Assembly: GCA_913058335.1 (NCBI GenBank)
Contig: CAJXPX010000001.1
Span: forward strand, 118,618 to 182,617
Origin: an uncultured Hyphomonadaceae bacterium
GTDB lineage: Bacteria > Pseudomonadota > Alphaproteobacteria > Caulobacterales > Maricaulaceae
Reading direction: 5' to 3'
Length of the DNA stretch: 64,000 bases
Program-made: the position numbers and the translations under genes
In this document: positions 1 to 8,658 of the stretch, piece after piece
How the letters are laid out: every line of letters starts with the position of its first letter
How positions within the stretch are numbered: the first letter of the stretch is position 1
The notes under the pieces: model-generated
The model's database searches: none
Seen by the model: the letters and a program-made list of their open reading frames with translations, nothing else
What the model was told of the DNA's origin: nothing

Positions 1-429
1 AATCCCCTCGCTACGGCAGACGAATGCTGGGACGCATTAAATCGCGCCCGAATTGGTGACTTCATACGAAGCCTTCCAGACGGATTGAACACTTTAGCAG
101 GAGATCGGGGAACGCGTTTTTCAGGCGGGGAGCGGCAAAGGCTGACATTGGCAAGAGCCCTCCTGCGAAAACCTCAACTTCTAATACTTGATGAAGCTAC
201 GAGCGCGCTAGATTGGGAAAACCAGCGCCAAATAATAGAAGCAGTTAAAGCGCTAAGGGGAGAGCTGACGATAGTTGTAATTGCTCATCGGTCTTCTCTC
301 GTAACTTTTGCAGATAATATTGTAGCGTTGGATGAAGGGCAAATCATAGAAAATGGGTCTTACACGTCGCTAAGAGCTAACCCGTTAAGTAGGCTTTCAC
401 TTATGATCGAAGGGGATAGCCAAGAATAA
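1..429 (+). CDS. ABC exporter ATP-binding domain, C-terminal part (5' truncated by window)
   Basis: The frame is open from base 1, so the gene begins left of the window and the TTG at 85 in the ORF track is not the true start. The visible 142 residues are the end of an ABC ATPase: signature SGGERQRLTLARALL, Walker B LLILDEATSALD with its D-loop, and the H-loop histidine in VIAHRSS. Walker A lies outside. The SGGERQR form and the tail after the H-loop are typical of exporters with fused membrane and ATPase domains (MsbA/HlyB-like). Its position beside polysaccharide genes suggests export of a glycan, lipid-linked sugar or protein, but the substrate cannot be read. It converges on the ExoM-like gene, leaving 3 bp between them. 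Confidence 0.9.
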   Translation, partial: NPLATADECWDALNRARIGDFIRSLPDGLNTLAGDRGTRFSGGERQRLTLARALLRKPQLLILDEATSALDWENQRQIIEAVKALRGELTIVVIAHRSSLVTFADNIVALDEGQIIENGSYTSLRANPLSRLSLMIEGDSQE

Positions 430-432
430 TAA

Positions 433-1350
433 TCAAGCATACTCCTTAAGAATTGTAGGCTTTAAACGGTAAGATAAGGCCCCGGCATGTAGATAGGCGC
501 GCGCCCACCACCCTCGTGACTTATAGGTGCCGGGAATTGTCAGTAACGTCATGACTGTGCATACCAAAAGTTTCATACCGGCTGATAGAAACAGCATACG
601 ATAAGCTTGTGGGTCAAAGTCTTTACAAAGTAGTCCATGAGTTTGACCGGATCTAAATTTACGTGTTTTCACCCACTCCATATTCGCTCGCCCCGGAGGG
701 ACGGGTTCCAAAACGCGAGAGTCAGGACAATACTTAATTTTTCCCCCTAGGTTCGATAGTTCGCGGAAGAAGATCGTATCCTCTCCACCCGTTTTCCCAA
801 GTTCGGGCCGGAATCGGAGATCGTGAGATTTTATGAAGTCCATGTCGAGTAGCGCGTTGCTTGTATAGGCGTTTTCAGTACGGCCCGTCAGGCGATTAGA
901 ATGAAAATCACATCGCATTAACCAAGCTGGCATATCTTCAGAATATATGGCTTCGCATTGACCAATCACAACTTCGTAGCCTTCCTTATTTTCCATCAAC
1001 TTGGTGAGCCATTGTGGCTCCGCAGTTTCATCATCATCGATTAATGCTAGCCACCTCCCCTGTGCCGCATCCAGGGCCGCATTGCGAGCGATAGAGATGT
1101 TTTTCGCTGGTGCGTGAACATATCCTAATGGAAATTTGAACTGCTCAGAAAACTTTTCAACTTCGGAGCGTAATTGATCTGTTTCATCATTATCAATAAC
1201 CACTACATTTATTGCAAAATCCTGAAGGTCAGTAAGATTTTCAAACGAAGTTAAAGTCTCGAACAAAGATTGTCGACGAAACGTGCAGACTGCAATCGTT
1301 ATTCTTGAATCCATCTTCTCTTGAGTTTTTTGGAGATATGTTACCGACAT
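433..1350 (-). CDS. Family 2 glycosyltransferase, ExoM-like
   Basis: This is a 305-residue GT-A fold glycosyltransferase. The N-terminus has ITIAVCTFRR, then NISIARNAALDAAQGRWLAL followed by the DDD metal/nucleotide-sugar motif at residues 105-107. The NISIARN segment before the aspartates resembles ExoM of succinoglycan synthesis, a glucosyltransferase acting on the lipid-linked repeat unit at the inner membrane. A hydrophobic segment near residues 255-275 may anchor it. The stop of the upstream polymerase gene abuts this ATG (TGAATG), so the two are probably translationally coupled; an internal ATG at 1314 is an alternative start. The donor and acceptor sugars are inferred only from family resemblance. 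Confidence 0.85.
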   Translation of the reverse strand: MSVTYLQKTQEKMDSRITIAVCTFRRQSLFETLTSFENLTDLQDFAINVVVIDNDETDQLRSEVEKFSEQFKFPLGYVHAPAKNISIARNAALDAAQGRWLALIDDDETAEPQWLTKLMENKEGYEVVIGQCEAIYSEDMPAWLMRCDFHSNRLTGRTENAYTSNALLDMDFIKSHDLRFRPELGKTGGEDTIFFRELSNLGGKIKYCPDSRVLEPVPPGRANMEWVKTRKFRSGQTHGLLCKDFDPQAYRMLFLSAGMKLLVCTVMTLLTIPGTYKSRGWWARAYLHAGALSYRLKPTILKEYA

Positions 1351-2619
1351 TCAGGCTTTACCTATCGCGGGAAAATATGTGGGTCTCAGTCCATATGCCA
1401 TAACTACGAAAACGATAATGGTCGCAAAATGCATATTCTGAAACCCTATGAGTTCGAAGAAAACTCTAGGGCATTCAAATACGAATAATGCGCAGCAAAG
1501 TATGCCTGAATAGTTAGGTGTCACCATCATGCGTAAAATCAATTTCGCGGCTGCAAAAAATATAACTATCGCGTACAAAGCTAGGCCTACAAATCCTAAA
1601 TCCACCAGAATATCGCGTGGTGTGTTATGAAAGTTAAAGCCCGTTCGTGTGGAAATTCCCATAGCCCGCCATAGGTATTCAGCGTCCAAATTGTTATGCA
1701 CCCAAAATGAATAATAGCCTCTCCCAAACCACGGTCTCTCAGTGATAAGTTGATCTGCTTTTCTCCATAGAATATCACGGCCAGTCAGTCCGGCATCTTT
1801 CCCACTACTCTCAAGCACTACTTCGAATAGCGGCTCCATCCAGAAATTCATCGTGGATAGCGCGGCTATACCAACAACGATAGAAATTATAAAAATTGAG
1901 GTACGGATGCGTTTGTCAAAGCCTACGGATATCATCCATGCTAATAGGCAAGGTAGAGCAATAATTGTCGCGACCAATGCCCCCGTCGCTTTGCTCCCCC
2001 ATAGGGTAAAAATGCCACACAGCAATACAAATAACGCTGTACCGCACCAGACAAACTGGCGCCGGTTCATAGCGAAAAAAATCATAGCAAAAGAACAAAT
2101 AATTGTAAGGGCAGCAGCATCCCCCGACGCGTTTTTAGAGCCTAACAGGCCTGCAAAGGCCCGTCCGCCTGGCCCGCCCCAACCAACCCAACGGCCAAAT
2201 GGTAAACTTAAGCACATATAAATTGCAAAAGAGATAAACAGCCCTTTAAGCAAAGCGTCACGACTGCACCCTGCACCAATGAAAATTGCAGGGAGCACTG
2301 TCATCAAATACAAAAAACCATATCGTAGAGTTCTGGCCGGAGTTTCCGACCACAAAATAGATATCATGGCGAAGGCTGGCAAAAGCACGAGCGGCCAGCA
2401 TTTGATTAAAGTTGGATAAAGACGTTCCCATCTCATAAGCACATATGCTGGCGTCACAGCTAAGACTAACAAAGGGGTTAACGGTCCCAACCAACGATTA
2501 AACAAGATGGCTGTAAACGGTATTGCTACAATAATAATGTCTATAAGTTCCGACCGTCGATCAAAGACACCAATTCTTTCATGCGTCTCGCAATGCAATG
2601 GCTCACGAAAACTATTCAT
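1351..2619 (-). CDS. O-antigen ligase/polymerase-like membrane protein (Wzy/ExoQ type)
   Basis: A 422-residue integral membrane protein with about ten or eleven predicted hydrophobic helices and a larger polar loop near residues 270-330, the layout of the Wzy/WaaL/ExoQ family. The loop stretch GRAFAGLLGSKNASG resembles the conserved FxGxxxHKNxxG region of this family. Its expected role is polymerising lipid-linked repeat units on the periplasmic face. It sits between a Wza-like export lipoprotein and an ExoM-like transferase on the same strand, as expected for a Wzx/Wzy-type EPS locus. No separate Wzx flippase is seen in the window. Polymerase versus ligase cannot be settled from sequence alone. 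Confidence 0.82.
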   Translation of the reverse strand: MNSFREPLHCETHERIGVFDRRSELIDIIIVAIPFTAILFNRWLGPLTPLLVLAVTPAYVLMRWERLYPTLIKCWPLVLLPAFAMISILWSETPARTLRYGFLYLMTVLPAIFIGAGCSRDALLKGLFISFAIYMCLSLPFGRWVGWGGPGGRAFAGLLGSKNASGDAAALTIICSFAMIFFAMNRRQFVWCGTALFVLLCGIFTLWGSKATGALVATIIALPCLLAWMISVGFDKRIRTSIFIISIVVGIAALSTMNFWMEPLFEVVLESSGKDAGLTGRDILWRKADQLITERPWFGRGYYSFWVHNNLDAEYLWRAMGISTRTGFNFHNTPRDILVDLGFVGLALYAIVIFFAAAKLILRMMVTPNYSGILCCALFVFECPRVFFELIGFQNMHFATIIVFVVMAYGLRPTYFPAIGKA

Positions 2620-2624
2620 GGATT

Positions 2625-3197
2625 TTAAAAGTAGCGTTCGCCAATCCGGATCGTATCTCCGGGAGCAATATAAATTGGACGCGCAGATCGAAGGTCATAT
2701 TCGCGCTCTTGTGAATCATTCGCCCGGCGAATGTAAACGTGGCGTTGATCAGCGCGGTAAGAAAATCCTCCTGCTAGAGCAATTGCCTGTACTGCAGTCA
2801 AATCATCTTCGAAATCAAATTTCCCAGGGCGGTCTACTTCTCCTAGAATAAAAAAAGGTCTGTAATTCAACACCTCTACTGTCACGCGCGGTTCATTCAG
2901 GTACCCGTCTCCAAGCCTAGCTTCTAGGTCCGTTTGTAAGCTCGCAACGGTTCGTCCGGTGACGGGTACATTTCCAACAAGCGGGAAGGATAGATCACCA
3001 GCGGAGGAGACTTGGTACTCAGCATTGAATCTGTCTTCACCGAAAACCGTAATCCGAAGCTGGTCTCCCGGAGCGAGCTTGTACTCAATAGCCGTATAAG
3101 CTTCCGTTCCGACTGGGGCCGACGTGGTCGAACAGGACGAGAGTCCTAGAACCGAAAAGACTATGACAACAAAAAAAATATTTGTGTAAAAGCTCAT
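2625..3197 (-). CDS. Polysaccharide export lipoprotein (Wza/ExoF family, short form)
   Basis: A 190-residue protein with a lipoprotein signal: a hydrophobic stretch ending LSSC with Cys22 as the likely lipidated residue. The polysaccharide-export domain follows (YKLAPGDQLRITVFGED, then GDLSFPLVGNVPVTGRT), and then one SLBB-like part beginning FFILGEVDRPGKF. Proteins of this family form the outer-membrane or periplasm-spanning export channel that works with a Wzz/ExoP-type co-polymerase, which is encoded at 9922. It is much shorter than Wza (about 380 residues) and has a single SLBB unit. It is the first gene of a minus-strand run with the polymerase and ExoM-like genes (5-bp gap). Confidence 0.9.
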   Translation of the reverse strand: MSFYTNIFFVVIVFSVLGLSSCSTTSAPVGTEAYTAIEYKLAPGDQLRITVFGEDRFNAEYQVSSAGDLSFPLVGNVPVTGRTVASLQTDLEARLGDGYLNEPRVTVEVLNYRPFFILGEVDRPGKFDFEDDLTAVQAIALAGGFSYRADQRHVYIRRANDSQEREYDLRSARPIYIAPGDTIRIGERYF

Positions 3198-3287
3198 TCA
3201 GCTAGCCCCAATCTTCTGATCAATTCTTGAATGAAGAGTTTAGCACTTGAGTCATTCTGGTGAAAGAATTTGAAGGTGATTTCACTC

Positions 3288-4241
3288 TTACCGCCTCCAA
3301 CGCCCTAAAGCTGCCATAATAGGAATTTTATATAACAAAATTGCAGCAGGCCGACGTAATAATATGCTGATTGCAGAAAATAGAGCCCCGGATTTAATCT
3401 TTTCAATCGACTCAACAAAAGAGAGGCCTGTTTTGATAGAAGCATAGCGGCGGCGGTAAAGCTTAGATTTTGCCTGCTCTCCAAGCCGCTTTTGTATTTT
3501 GTGCTCAGTTTCGACCATTTTTTGGGCATTTTTAACTGAAAGTCTATGTGAGATAGAGTGCCCATGCTTGCGATACATGTAAAACGGCCTATTGACGAGT
3601 AGATAGCGATAGCCCGATGCGAGCAGACGAACAATAAGTTCATCGTCTTCACCTACACGAAGACGTTCATCATACCGTAGAGTCTCGGCCCGAATCACAC
3701 GACTATGGATCATTGGCTTGAGAAATCCGTAGCCAGGCCTCTTCCCAAAAAGAAGGGACCTTTCAAAATAGGAATCTAAAGTGACTTCAAATTGATCCTC
3801 TTCTATATCAAAATTCACTAGCCTATGCGTTGTCACTTCATCACCAAATATCTCCAAGTCATCTGCTATAAGATCCGCGTTGTTTGCTGTTGCCACGTCT
3901 ATTAAATATCGCGATCTTTCGGGCTTTATCAGGTCATCGCTATCCAGAACAGCATACCAATTCCCGCGCATTTCATGTAAGCCTAAATTTCGGGCCCCAC
4001 CGGGACCTGAATTTACGGCTGTTCTAATTACCCGAACACGATCGTCCTGCTTTGATAGTTCTTGCGCCACTTCAAGACTGCCATCTGTGCTTCCATCATC
4101 GATGATAATTACTTCAACTCTGACTCCGCTTTGACCTAAGGCTGATAAAACGGCTGGCACAAGGAAGTTACCAGAATTGTAGGAAGCGATCACAAAGCTG
4201 ACGTCTATTTGTGCATCGTCAGCGATTGTCGCGTCGATCAT
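3288..4241 (-). CDS. Family 2 glycosyltransferase, ExoO-like
   Basis: A 317-residue GT2 enzyme. The N-terminus reads DVSFVIASYNSGNFL, then EVIIIDDGSTDGS and the LDSDD motif. A later RVGEDDELIVRLLASG segment carries the ED acceptor-binding motif. The layout and the GFLKPMIHS segment are close to the ExoO-type transferase at 8659-9645, so the two are paralogues. ExoO adds a glucose to the succinoglycan side chain; the same role here is inference. The C-terminus (about residues 275-317) is basic and hydrophobic and may contact the membrane. It is divergent from the phosphatase gene at 4287 with only 45 bp between starts, so their promoters must be compact or overlap. Confidence 0.85.
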   Translation of the reverse strand: MIDATIADDAQIDVSFVIASYNSGNFLVPAVLSALGQSGVRVEVIIIDDGSTDGSLEVAQELSKQDDRVRVIRTAVNSGPGGARNLGLHEMRGNWYAVLDSDDLIKPERSRYLIDVATANNADLIADDLEIFGDEVTTHRLVNFDIEEDQFEVTLDSYFERSLLFGKRPGYGFLKPMIHSRVIRAETLRYDERLRVGEDDELIVRLLASGYRYLLVNRPFYMYRKHGHSISHRLSVKNAQKMVETEHKIQKRLGEQAKSKLYRRRYASIKTGLSFVESIEKIKSGALFSAISILLRRPAAILLYKIPIMAALGRWRR

Positions 4242-4286
4242 GATTTAGCTCTTACAAACCCACAATTTAATTCATAATAAGCTATC

Positions 4287-5114
4287 ATGTTTTTTAAGAA
4301 AAACAAAAGACCTCAAACGGTTCGCACTGCGCCGAACGAACGCATTTATGCCATTGGCGACATTCATGGGCGTCATGACCTATTGAATGCCTTATTAAAA
4401 GTCATCATTGAACAACTTCAAAATGATAACAACTTACCAAACAAAGTCCGATTGATCCTACTTGGGGACATTGTGGATAGGGGGCCCGATAGTTTAGCCT
4501 GCCTTCAAACCATATTTAAACTCACACATGAATATGGCGCAGAACTTATTTTAGGCAACCATGAAGACTTGCTATTACGTACAATAGGCGGCGATCAACA
4601 GGCGCAAGAAATCTGGCTGAAATTTGGGGGTTTAGAAACCTTGAAAAGTTTAGGCATTACCCCGCCAAAATTTGCGGAAGACAGTATTGATTTTGGGGAG
4701 CGCGTTAGAGAGGCAATCCCGGAGGAGTATATCCAAATGTTGCAGCAAGCCCCGCTCTTTCTTGAAAGCGGAGACTATCTGTTTGTCCATGCTGGAGTGC
4801 GGCCCGGAGTTGATCTGGACAAGCAGGACGACCTTGATCTCTATCTTATACGAGATGAATTTTTACAATCTAAAGAATGGCATGGCGCCATGATCGTTCA
4901 TGGACATTCTATCGTAGATGAGGTGACAATCTGTGAAAACCGTATTGCTGTTGATACTGCAGCTTATAAATCCGGACACTTATCTTGTATTATTCTTGAG
5001 GGACAACGGCAAGACACCTTGAGTACCAACAAAAATATGAAAAGTATAAAAACCAATCTAAAAACCCAACGCCCAAACGTCCCTCTTTTTGCAAAGGGGT
5101 TTTCACCCGCATGA
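4287..5114 (+). CDS. PPP-family metallophosphatase (serine/threonine phosphatase-like)
   Basis: A 275-residue protein with the full PPP signature: GDIHG at residues 24-28, GDIVDRG at 60-66 and GNHE at 90-93, plus later histidines in FVHAGV and VHGHS. These residues bind two metals in PP1/PP2A-like and diadenosine-tetraphosphatase enzymes. There is no signal peptide, so it should act in the cytoplasm. Its ATGA overlap with the GH16 gene implies translational coupling, so the phosphatase and glycanase are made together. It could dephosphorylate a kinase-regulated EPS protein such as the ExoP-like BY-kinase, but that is conjecture. The last 40 residues are poorly conserved in appearance. Confidence 0.88.
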   Translation: MFFKKNKRPQTVRTAPNERIYAIGDIHGRHDLLNALLKVIIEQLQNDNNLPNKVRLILLGDIVDRGPDSLACLQTIFKLTHEYGAELILGNHEDLLLRTIGGDQQAQEIWLKFGGLETLKSLGITPPKFAEDSIDFGERVREAIPEEYIQMLQQAPLFLESGDYLFVHAGVRPGVDLDKQDDLDLYLIRDEFLQSKEWHGAMIVHGHSIVDEVTICENRIAVDTAAYKSGHLSCIILEGQRQDTLSTNKNMKSIKTNLKTQRPNVPLFAKGFSPA

Positions 5115-6409
5115 AATATCCCCTGATATTTATCCTCACAGCCTGCGCTCTTGGGGTTGCAGGTTTGTCGTTAGCCTATCTTGACGAAGGTAATCTAAAT
5201 TCTGTACGCCCCGCTCGCAGTCCCTCTCTCACAAAACCTATGCCCCTGAAACCTGACACTTTTGGGTTCAGTGAAACCGACTACAAAGTTCAAGCAGTGC
5301 TTGATTTACATGATACCGTTATCAGTGCGGGTGCTGATAGTGCTTTCATCATAGCAGAATTATCCACCCCCTCTCCGAATACGGTTGTCTCTGTGATTAG
5401 CTGCTCCAATGGCAGAGGCTTCGCCCTTGAAAAAAAGGTTTTTCAAGCAGTAATTTTCAGACCAGGGGATCCTCTGAAACGTGCTGTGGACTGTTCTATA
5501 CAAAACTCTAAATCAGGCGACTATATAGAATTTAGACAGGCTCATATACCAGATGGGGCAATTGCCGGGGACCGAAAGGCTCGCGCCGTTATTACAGAAA
5601 CAGAAAATACGTCGTCTCGCCCCTCCGAACAGCCTAGAGCTCCGTATAAGTTCGCCCCATACGGCAGGCTGTCTTACATCCTAGACTCCTCTCAGGTTAA
5701 AATTAGCGATAACTCTAAAAATGGGGAATGGTCGACAGCATTTACACATGGGCGCACGCAACCTGCAAATCGTGAGACAGGATATTATGGCACCTTGCAA
5801 ATGGGGTCTGTATCGAAATCTCAAAGTGTAATAAATCTAAACACTAAACGGTTAGAACACCCCATAGACGCAAAGGATGGCCGACCTCCTTACCCCTTTA
5901 TGGCAGCTGTGATGTCTGGACATAATCTCAAGCAATCCCATTTCAAATATGGAAGCATAGAATGGGTCGCCCGCATGCCGTCTCAAAAGGGCACATGGCC
6001 CGCCCTTTGGTTGCTGCCGCGCTCAGGTTGGCCTCCAGAAATTGATGTTTATGAAGGTTTCTCTCACAATTCAGAATGGAGGCCGTCCGCGAGTTTATCT
6101 TCCGCGATACATGGTGGTAAAAACCTTCAGAGGGAATTTCAACGGTCTATTTTAAGACTACAAGTAGGTGACATTGGTATAGATACGGATTTAACAAAGT
6201 CGTTCAACCGGTATCAGGTTCGAGTCACGCCGGATTGGATCACGACATTTGTTAACGACATTGAAACAGCACGTTTCGCGAATATTTTTGATGGCGAAAT
6301 CTGGTATCCACTCATGACCGTCGCAGTTCGAACTTCCGAAGACAAACTATACGATGAAAACATTGCGAAAATGGAAATTAAATCCATGAAAGTGTGGCAG
6401 CAAAATTAA
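5111..6409 (+). CDS. Glycoside hydrolase family 16 protein (ExoK/ExsH-like EPS glycanase)
   Basis: A 432-residue exported protein with a hydrophobic signal or anchor in residues 1-22. The C-terminal half (about 215-430) is a GH16 beta-sandwich. The catalytic motif EIDVYE places the nucleophile at E310, an assisting Asp at D312 and the acid/base at E315. The upstream WARMPSQKGTWPALWLLP segment is also typical of the family. GH16 enzymes of EPS loci cut beta-glucan-like polymers to set chain length or release. Residues 25-200 match no family I recognise. The start overlaps the phosphatase stop by 4 bp, and the 3' end overlaps the ExoA-like gene on the other strand by 4 bp. Confidence 0.88.
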   Translation: MKYPLIFILTACALGVAGLSLAYLDEGNLNSVRPARSPSLTKPMPLKPDTFGFSETDYKVQAVLDLHDTVISAGADSAFIIAELSTPSPNTVVSVISCSNGRGFALEKKVFQAVIFRPGDPLKRAVDCSIQNSKSGDYIEFRQAHIPDGAIAGDRKARAVITETENTSSRPSEQPRAPYKFAPYGRLSYILDSSQVKISDNSKNGEWSTAFTHGRTQPANRETGYYGTLQMGSVSKSQSVINLNTKRLEHPIDAKDGRPPYPFMAAVMSGHNLKQSHFKYGSIEWVARMPSQKGTWPALWLLPRSGWPPEIDVYEGFSHNSEWRPSASLSSAIHGGKNLQREFQRSILRLQVGDIGIDTDLTKSFNRYQVRVTPDWITTFVNDIETARFANIFDGEIWYPLMTVAVRTSEDKLYDENIAKMEIKSMKVWQQN

Positions 6410-7386
6410 GACAGTCCATATTTTGGAAGAGGTTCACTTTTCCATTTAATATAACTCCAGACAAAACCACTCCCCCAAGCTAAGTGCATAATAGAGGCTG
6501 CAACCCCAGCTAATAATTTTGCACCTCCGCCAGCGCGGATGCCTAAAAAAGCCCCTAAAAGCAAACAAATGCTAAGCCAAACCAAAAACGGGACCGCAAA
6601 AACCCAATGTATAGCTGTAAAGAGCAACCCTATTGCCGCCACCGGAATGGCAAGCGGTAAAACCTGTCTTAGATGAGGTTGCATTCCGTGTCGTTTTAGA
6701 GTTCTGGCTCTACCGACACCATATTTAAAATACTGCGTCCACAAAGCTTTCGGAGTACTCCGTGGGAAATAATCGATTGCGGCGTCCGTCTCCAACCATA
6801 TTTTTGCTCCTGCCTGAGTTTGCCTGTAATCAAACTCAGCATCTTCATTACAAGGCATAGCCTCACAATAACCGCCAATTTCACGAAATACCCTCATGCG
6901 TATTAAAGCGTGATGACCATGGTCAACAAAATGGCTTTTACCAATATGGCGATGCGCTGCCCCCCCCGTACCGAGAACACTGTTTTGAGCCAAGGCTACA
7001 GCATCCTGAAATCCTCCGGCCCCTATCGTTCGCATGGGCACAACAACACTGTCGGCCCTATTCTTAATTGCAGAAGACAATAACTTTTTCGCGTAATTAT
7101 CAGGGTAAAGACAATGCGCATCAACACGTAAAAGCCAGTCGAAATCAGTGCCAAATTCTGAAACGGCCAGATTGACCCCGGCACTTTGTATTTTCGCGGC
7201 GTTATGTATCAGTTTGACGCGGTAGTTTGTGCTGCAAATTTGCTGAACGATTTCACGGCTTCCGTCGGAACTACCGCCATCAACCACGACAATAAGCTCG
7301 GCAGTAGGATCCGAAAGGAACTGCTCTAGTAAAATTGGTAAATTTTTGCTCTCATTTAGACAGGGAATAACAATCATTAAAGTCAT
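6406..7386 (-). CDS. Family 2 glycosyltransferase, ExoA-like
   Basis: A 326-residue membrane-associated GT2. The N-terminus MTLMIVIPCLNESKNL is followed by VVVDGGSSDGS, the RVDAH motif that replaces the usual DxD in ExoA-type enzymes, and a CNEDAEFDYR acceptor motif. Two or three hydrophobic segments occupy residues 225-300. ExoA adds the first glucose, beta-1,3-linked, to the lipid-linked galactose in succinoglycan. That fits the presence of ExoY-, ExoL-, ExoM- and ExoO-like genes nearby, though the linkage here is inferred. The coding strand carries a run of eight G (6960-6967) within the glycine codons of VLGTGGAA. It lies just downstream of the ExoL-like gene (1-bp gap). Confidence 0.88.
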   Translation of the reverse strand: MTLMIVIPCLNESKNLPILLEQFLSDPTAELIVVVDGGSSDGSREIVQQICSTNYRVKLIHNAAKIQSAGVNLAVSEFGTDFDWLLRVDAHCLYPDNYAKKLLSSAIKNRADSVVVPMRTIGAGGFQDAVALAQNSVLGTGGAAHRHIGKSHFVDHGHHALIRMRVFREIGGYCEAMPCNEDAEFDYRQTQAGAKIWLETDAAIDYFPRSTPKALWTQYFKYGVGRARTLKRHGMQPHLRQVLPLAIPVAAIGLLFTAIHWVFAVPFLVWLSICLLLGAFLGIRAGGGAKLLAGVAASIMHLAWGSGFVWSYIKWKSEPLPKYGLS

Positions 7387-7387
7387 A

Positions 7388-8491
7388 TCAGACAGCTTCT
7401 TTCATAGCCGAAACTAACAATTTACAGTCTTCTGCATCGGCCATCACCGCAGACGGGGGCACACGCCTCAAATCTACTTGCAGGTCATGAATGTGAGATG
7501 GACTCAAAGCCAGTACCGACTCTTCAGGCGATTGGTCTTCGTCTAATATAAAGCCAGCATCCCAATCCTTAAGCCATTTCGCCATTTGCGTTCTGGCCTT
7601 AACAATTGGAACGCTGCCATGCGCAATCGACTCATATAATCGATTAGGTAAAAGCCATTCACTATTCATCCCAGCCTCAAACCAATCAATTGCCCAAGCA
7701 AAATGGCATTGTCCATACAAAGCCGGAAGATCGGAATAATGATACGGGCCGGAATAAGTCATATGGGGCGTTGAATTCGCCTGCTCTGGTAGATCGGGAA
7801 GCTCTGCTTCCGAAGGTTTGCCTGCGATTAAAACCTCTATTCGTCCGCCGCTCCGTCGCGAAATATTTTTTAAAACCTCGAAACTCCTGCGGCAACGAAG
7901 CATTCCAAACCAGCCAATTCGTAAAACATCAGATAATGCTGGTGGGGTGGGAATGGCCATGTCTTTATTGTCGACAAGTAATTTATTCTCAATCAGATAT
8001 ATATCACCCTCAAACAGGTTCGAGTCGAAGTGGTGTTTCAAATAGGCTGGAGAGGAAGTTAGCAATAAATCGACACTTCCTAGCATTTTCGCTTCTATTG
8101 ATTGTAAAATTTTAGAGGGCATACTGCTGCCAACCAGTAAGCGATGGAGGTCGAGACACTCATATATTAAAGCTCGTCCAGCTTTTATAGATTGCCCTAT
8201 TGCGAGTTGTTCTAAGTTTCGTACCAAAATAACATCGCAATTTGCAAAGGCTTCTTTTAGAGTGGGGCTCGAAACAACATGTCGCACGGTTGAAAGTACT
8301 CGAGATACCATCGCCGCATCTTTAGATTGCCCTAATATAATCGGGCGGCGTTTTTTGACTGATTCTTTTACATTAGCTTGGCGGTGAAAGCCGGCCAAAA
8401 CAATTTTTGCTCCCCCTCTTTCAAGCATCTCACATCGACGTTCTACCGACGCATCGTTCAAATCATGAACAAGATATCCAATCAGCATCAC
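7388..8491 (-). CDS. Glycosyltransferase, ExoL-like
   Basis: A 367-residue GT-B type protein. The N-terminus YLVHDLNDASVERRCEML strongly recalls ExoL of succinoglycan synthesis, which has the same 'HDL.D..V.RR..ML..GGA' opening. The C-terminal half has the usual GT-B features: RIGWFGMLRCRRSF, EVLIAGKPSEAELP, and a nucleotide-binding region near LPNRLYESIAHGSVPIV. ExoL adds a glucose after ExoA, so this gene and the ExoA-like gene downstream form a coherent pair, probably one transcript. The ATG lies 117-167 bp from the divergent ExoO-like gene, depending on which start that gene uses. Confidence 0.82.
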   Translation of the reverse strand: MMLIGYLVHDLNDASVERRCEMLERGGAKIVLAGFHRQANVKESVKKRRPIILGQSKDAAMVSRVLSTVRHVVSSPTLKEAFANCDVILVRNLEQLAIGQSIKAGRALIYECLDLHRLLVGSSMPSKILQSIEAKMLGSVDLLLTSSPAYLKHHFDSNLFEGDIYLIENKLLVDNKDMAIPTPPALSDVLRIGWFGMLRCRRSFEVLKNISRRSGGRIEVLIAGKPSEAELPDLPEQANSTPHMTYSGPYHYSDLPALYGQCHFAWAIDWFEAGMNSEWLLPNRLYESIAHGSVPIVKARTQMAKWLKDWDAGFILDEDQSPEESVLALSPSHIHDLQVDLRRVPPSAVMADAEDCKLLVSAMKEAV

Positions 8492-8658
8492 GTATTCCCA
8501 TAAATTTTATTATCTTTCAAACCTTCTTAAATTAAGTCTATATTTTCCCAAAATAGTAATGGTGTTTCTCTTCCCGTTTTGAATGGACTGATGAGAGCCT
8601 GACCTAATTGGCACAATTTTTAACCGAAACCAAAGCTACGGCGACGGAGAGATCAAGA

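Noticed and set aside
1853-2221. 122-residue plus-strand ORF across the Wzy-like gene
   Set aside because: A shadow of the polymerase frame on the opposite strand, with no family features.
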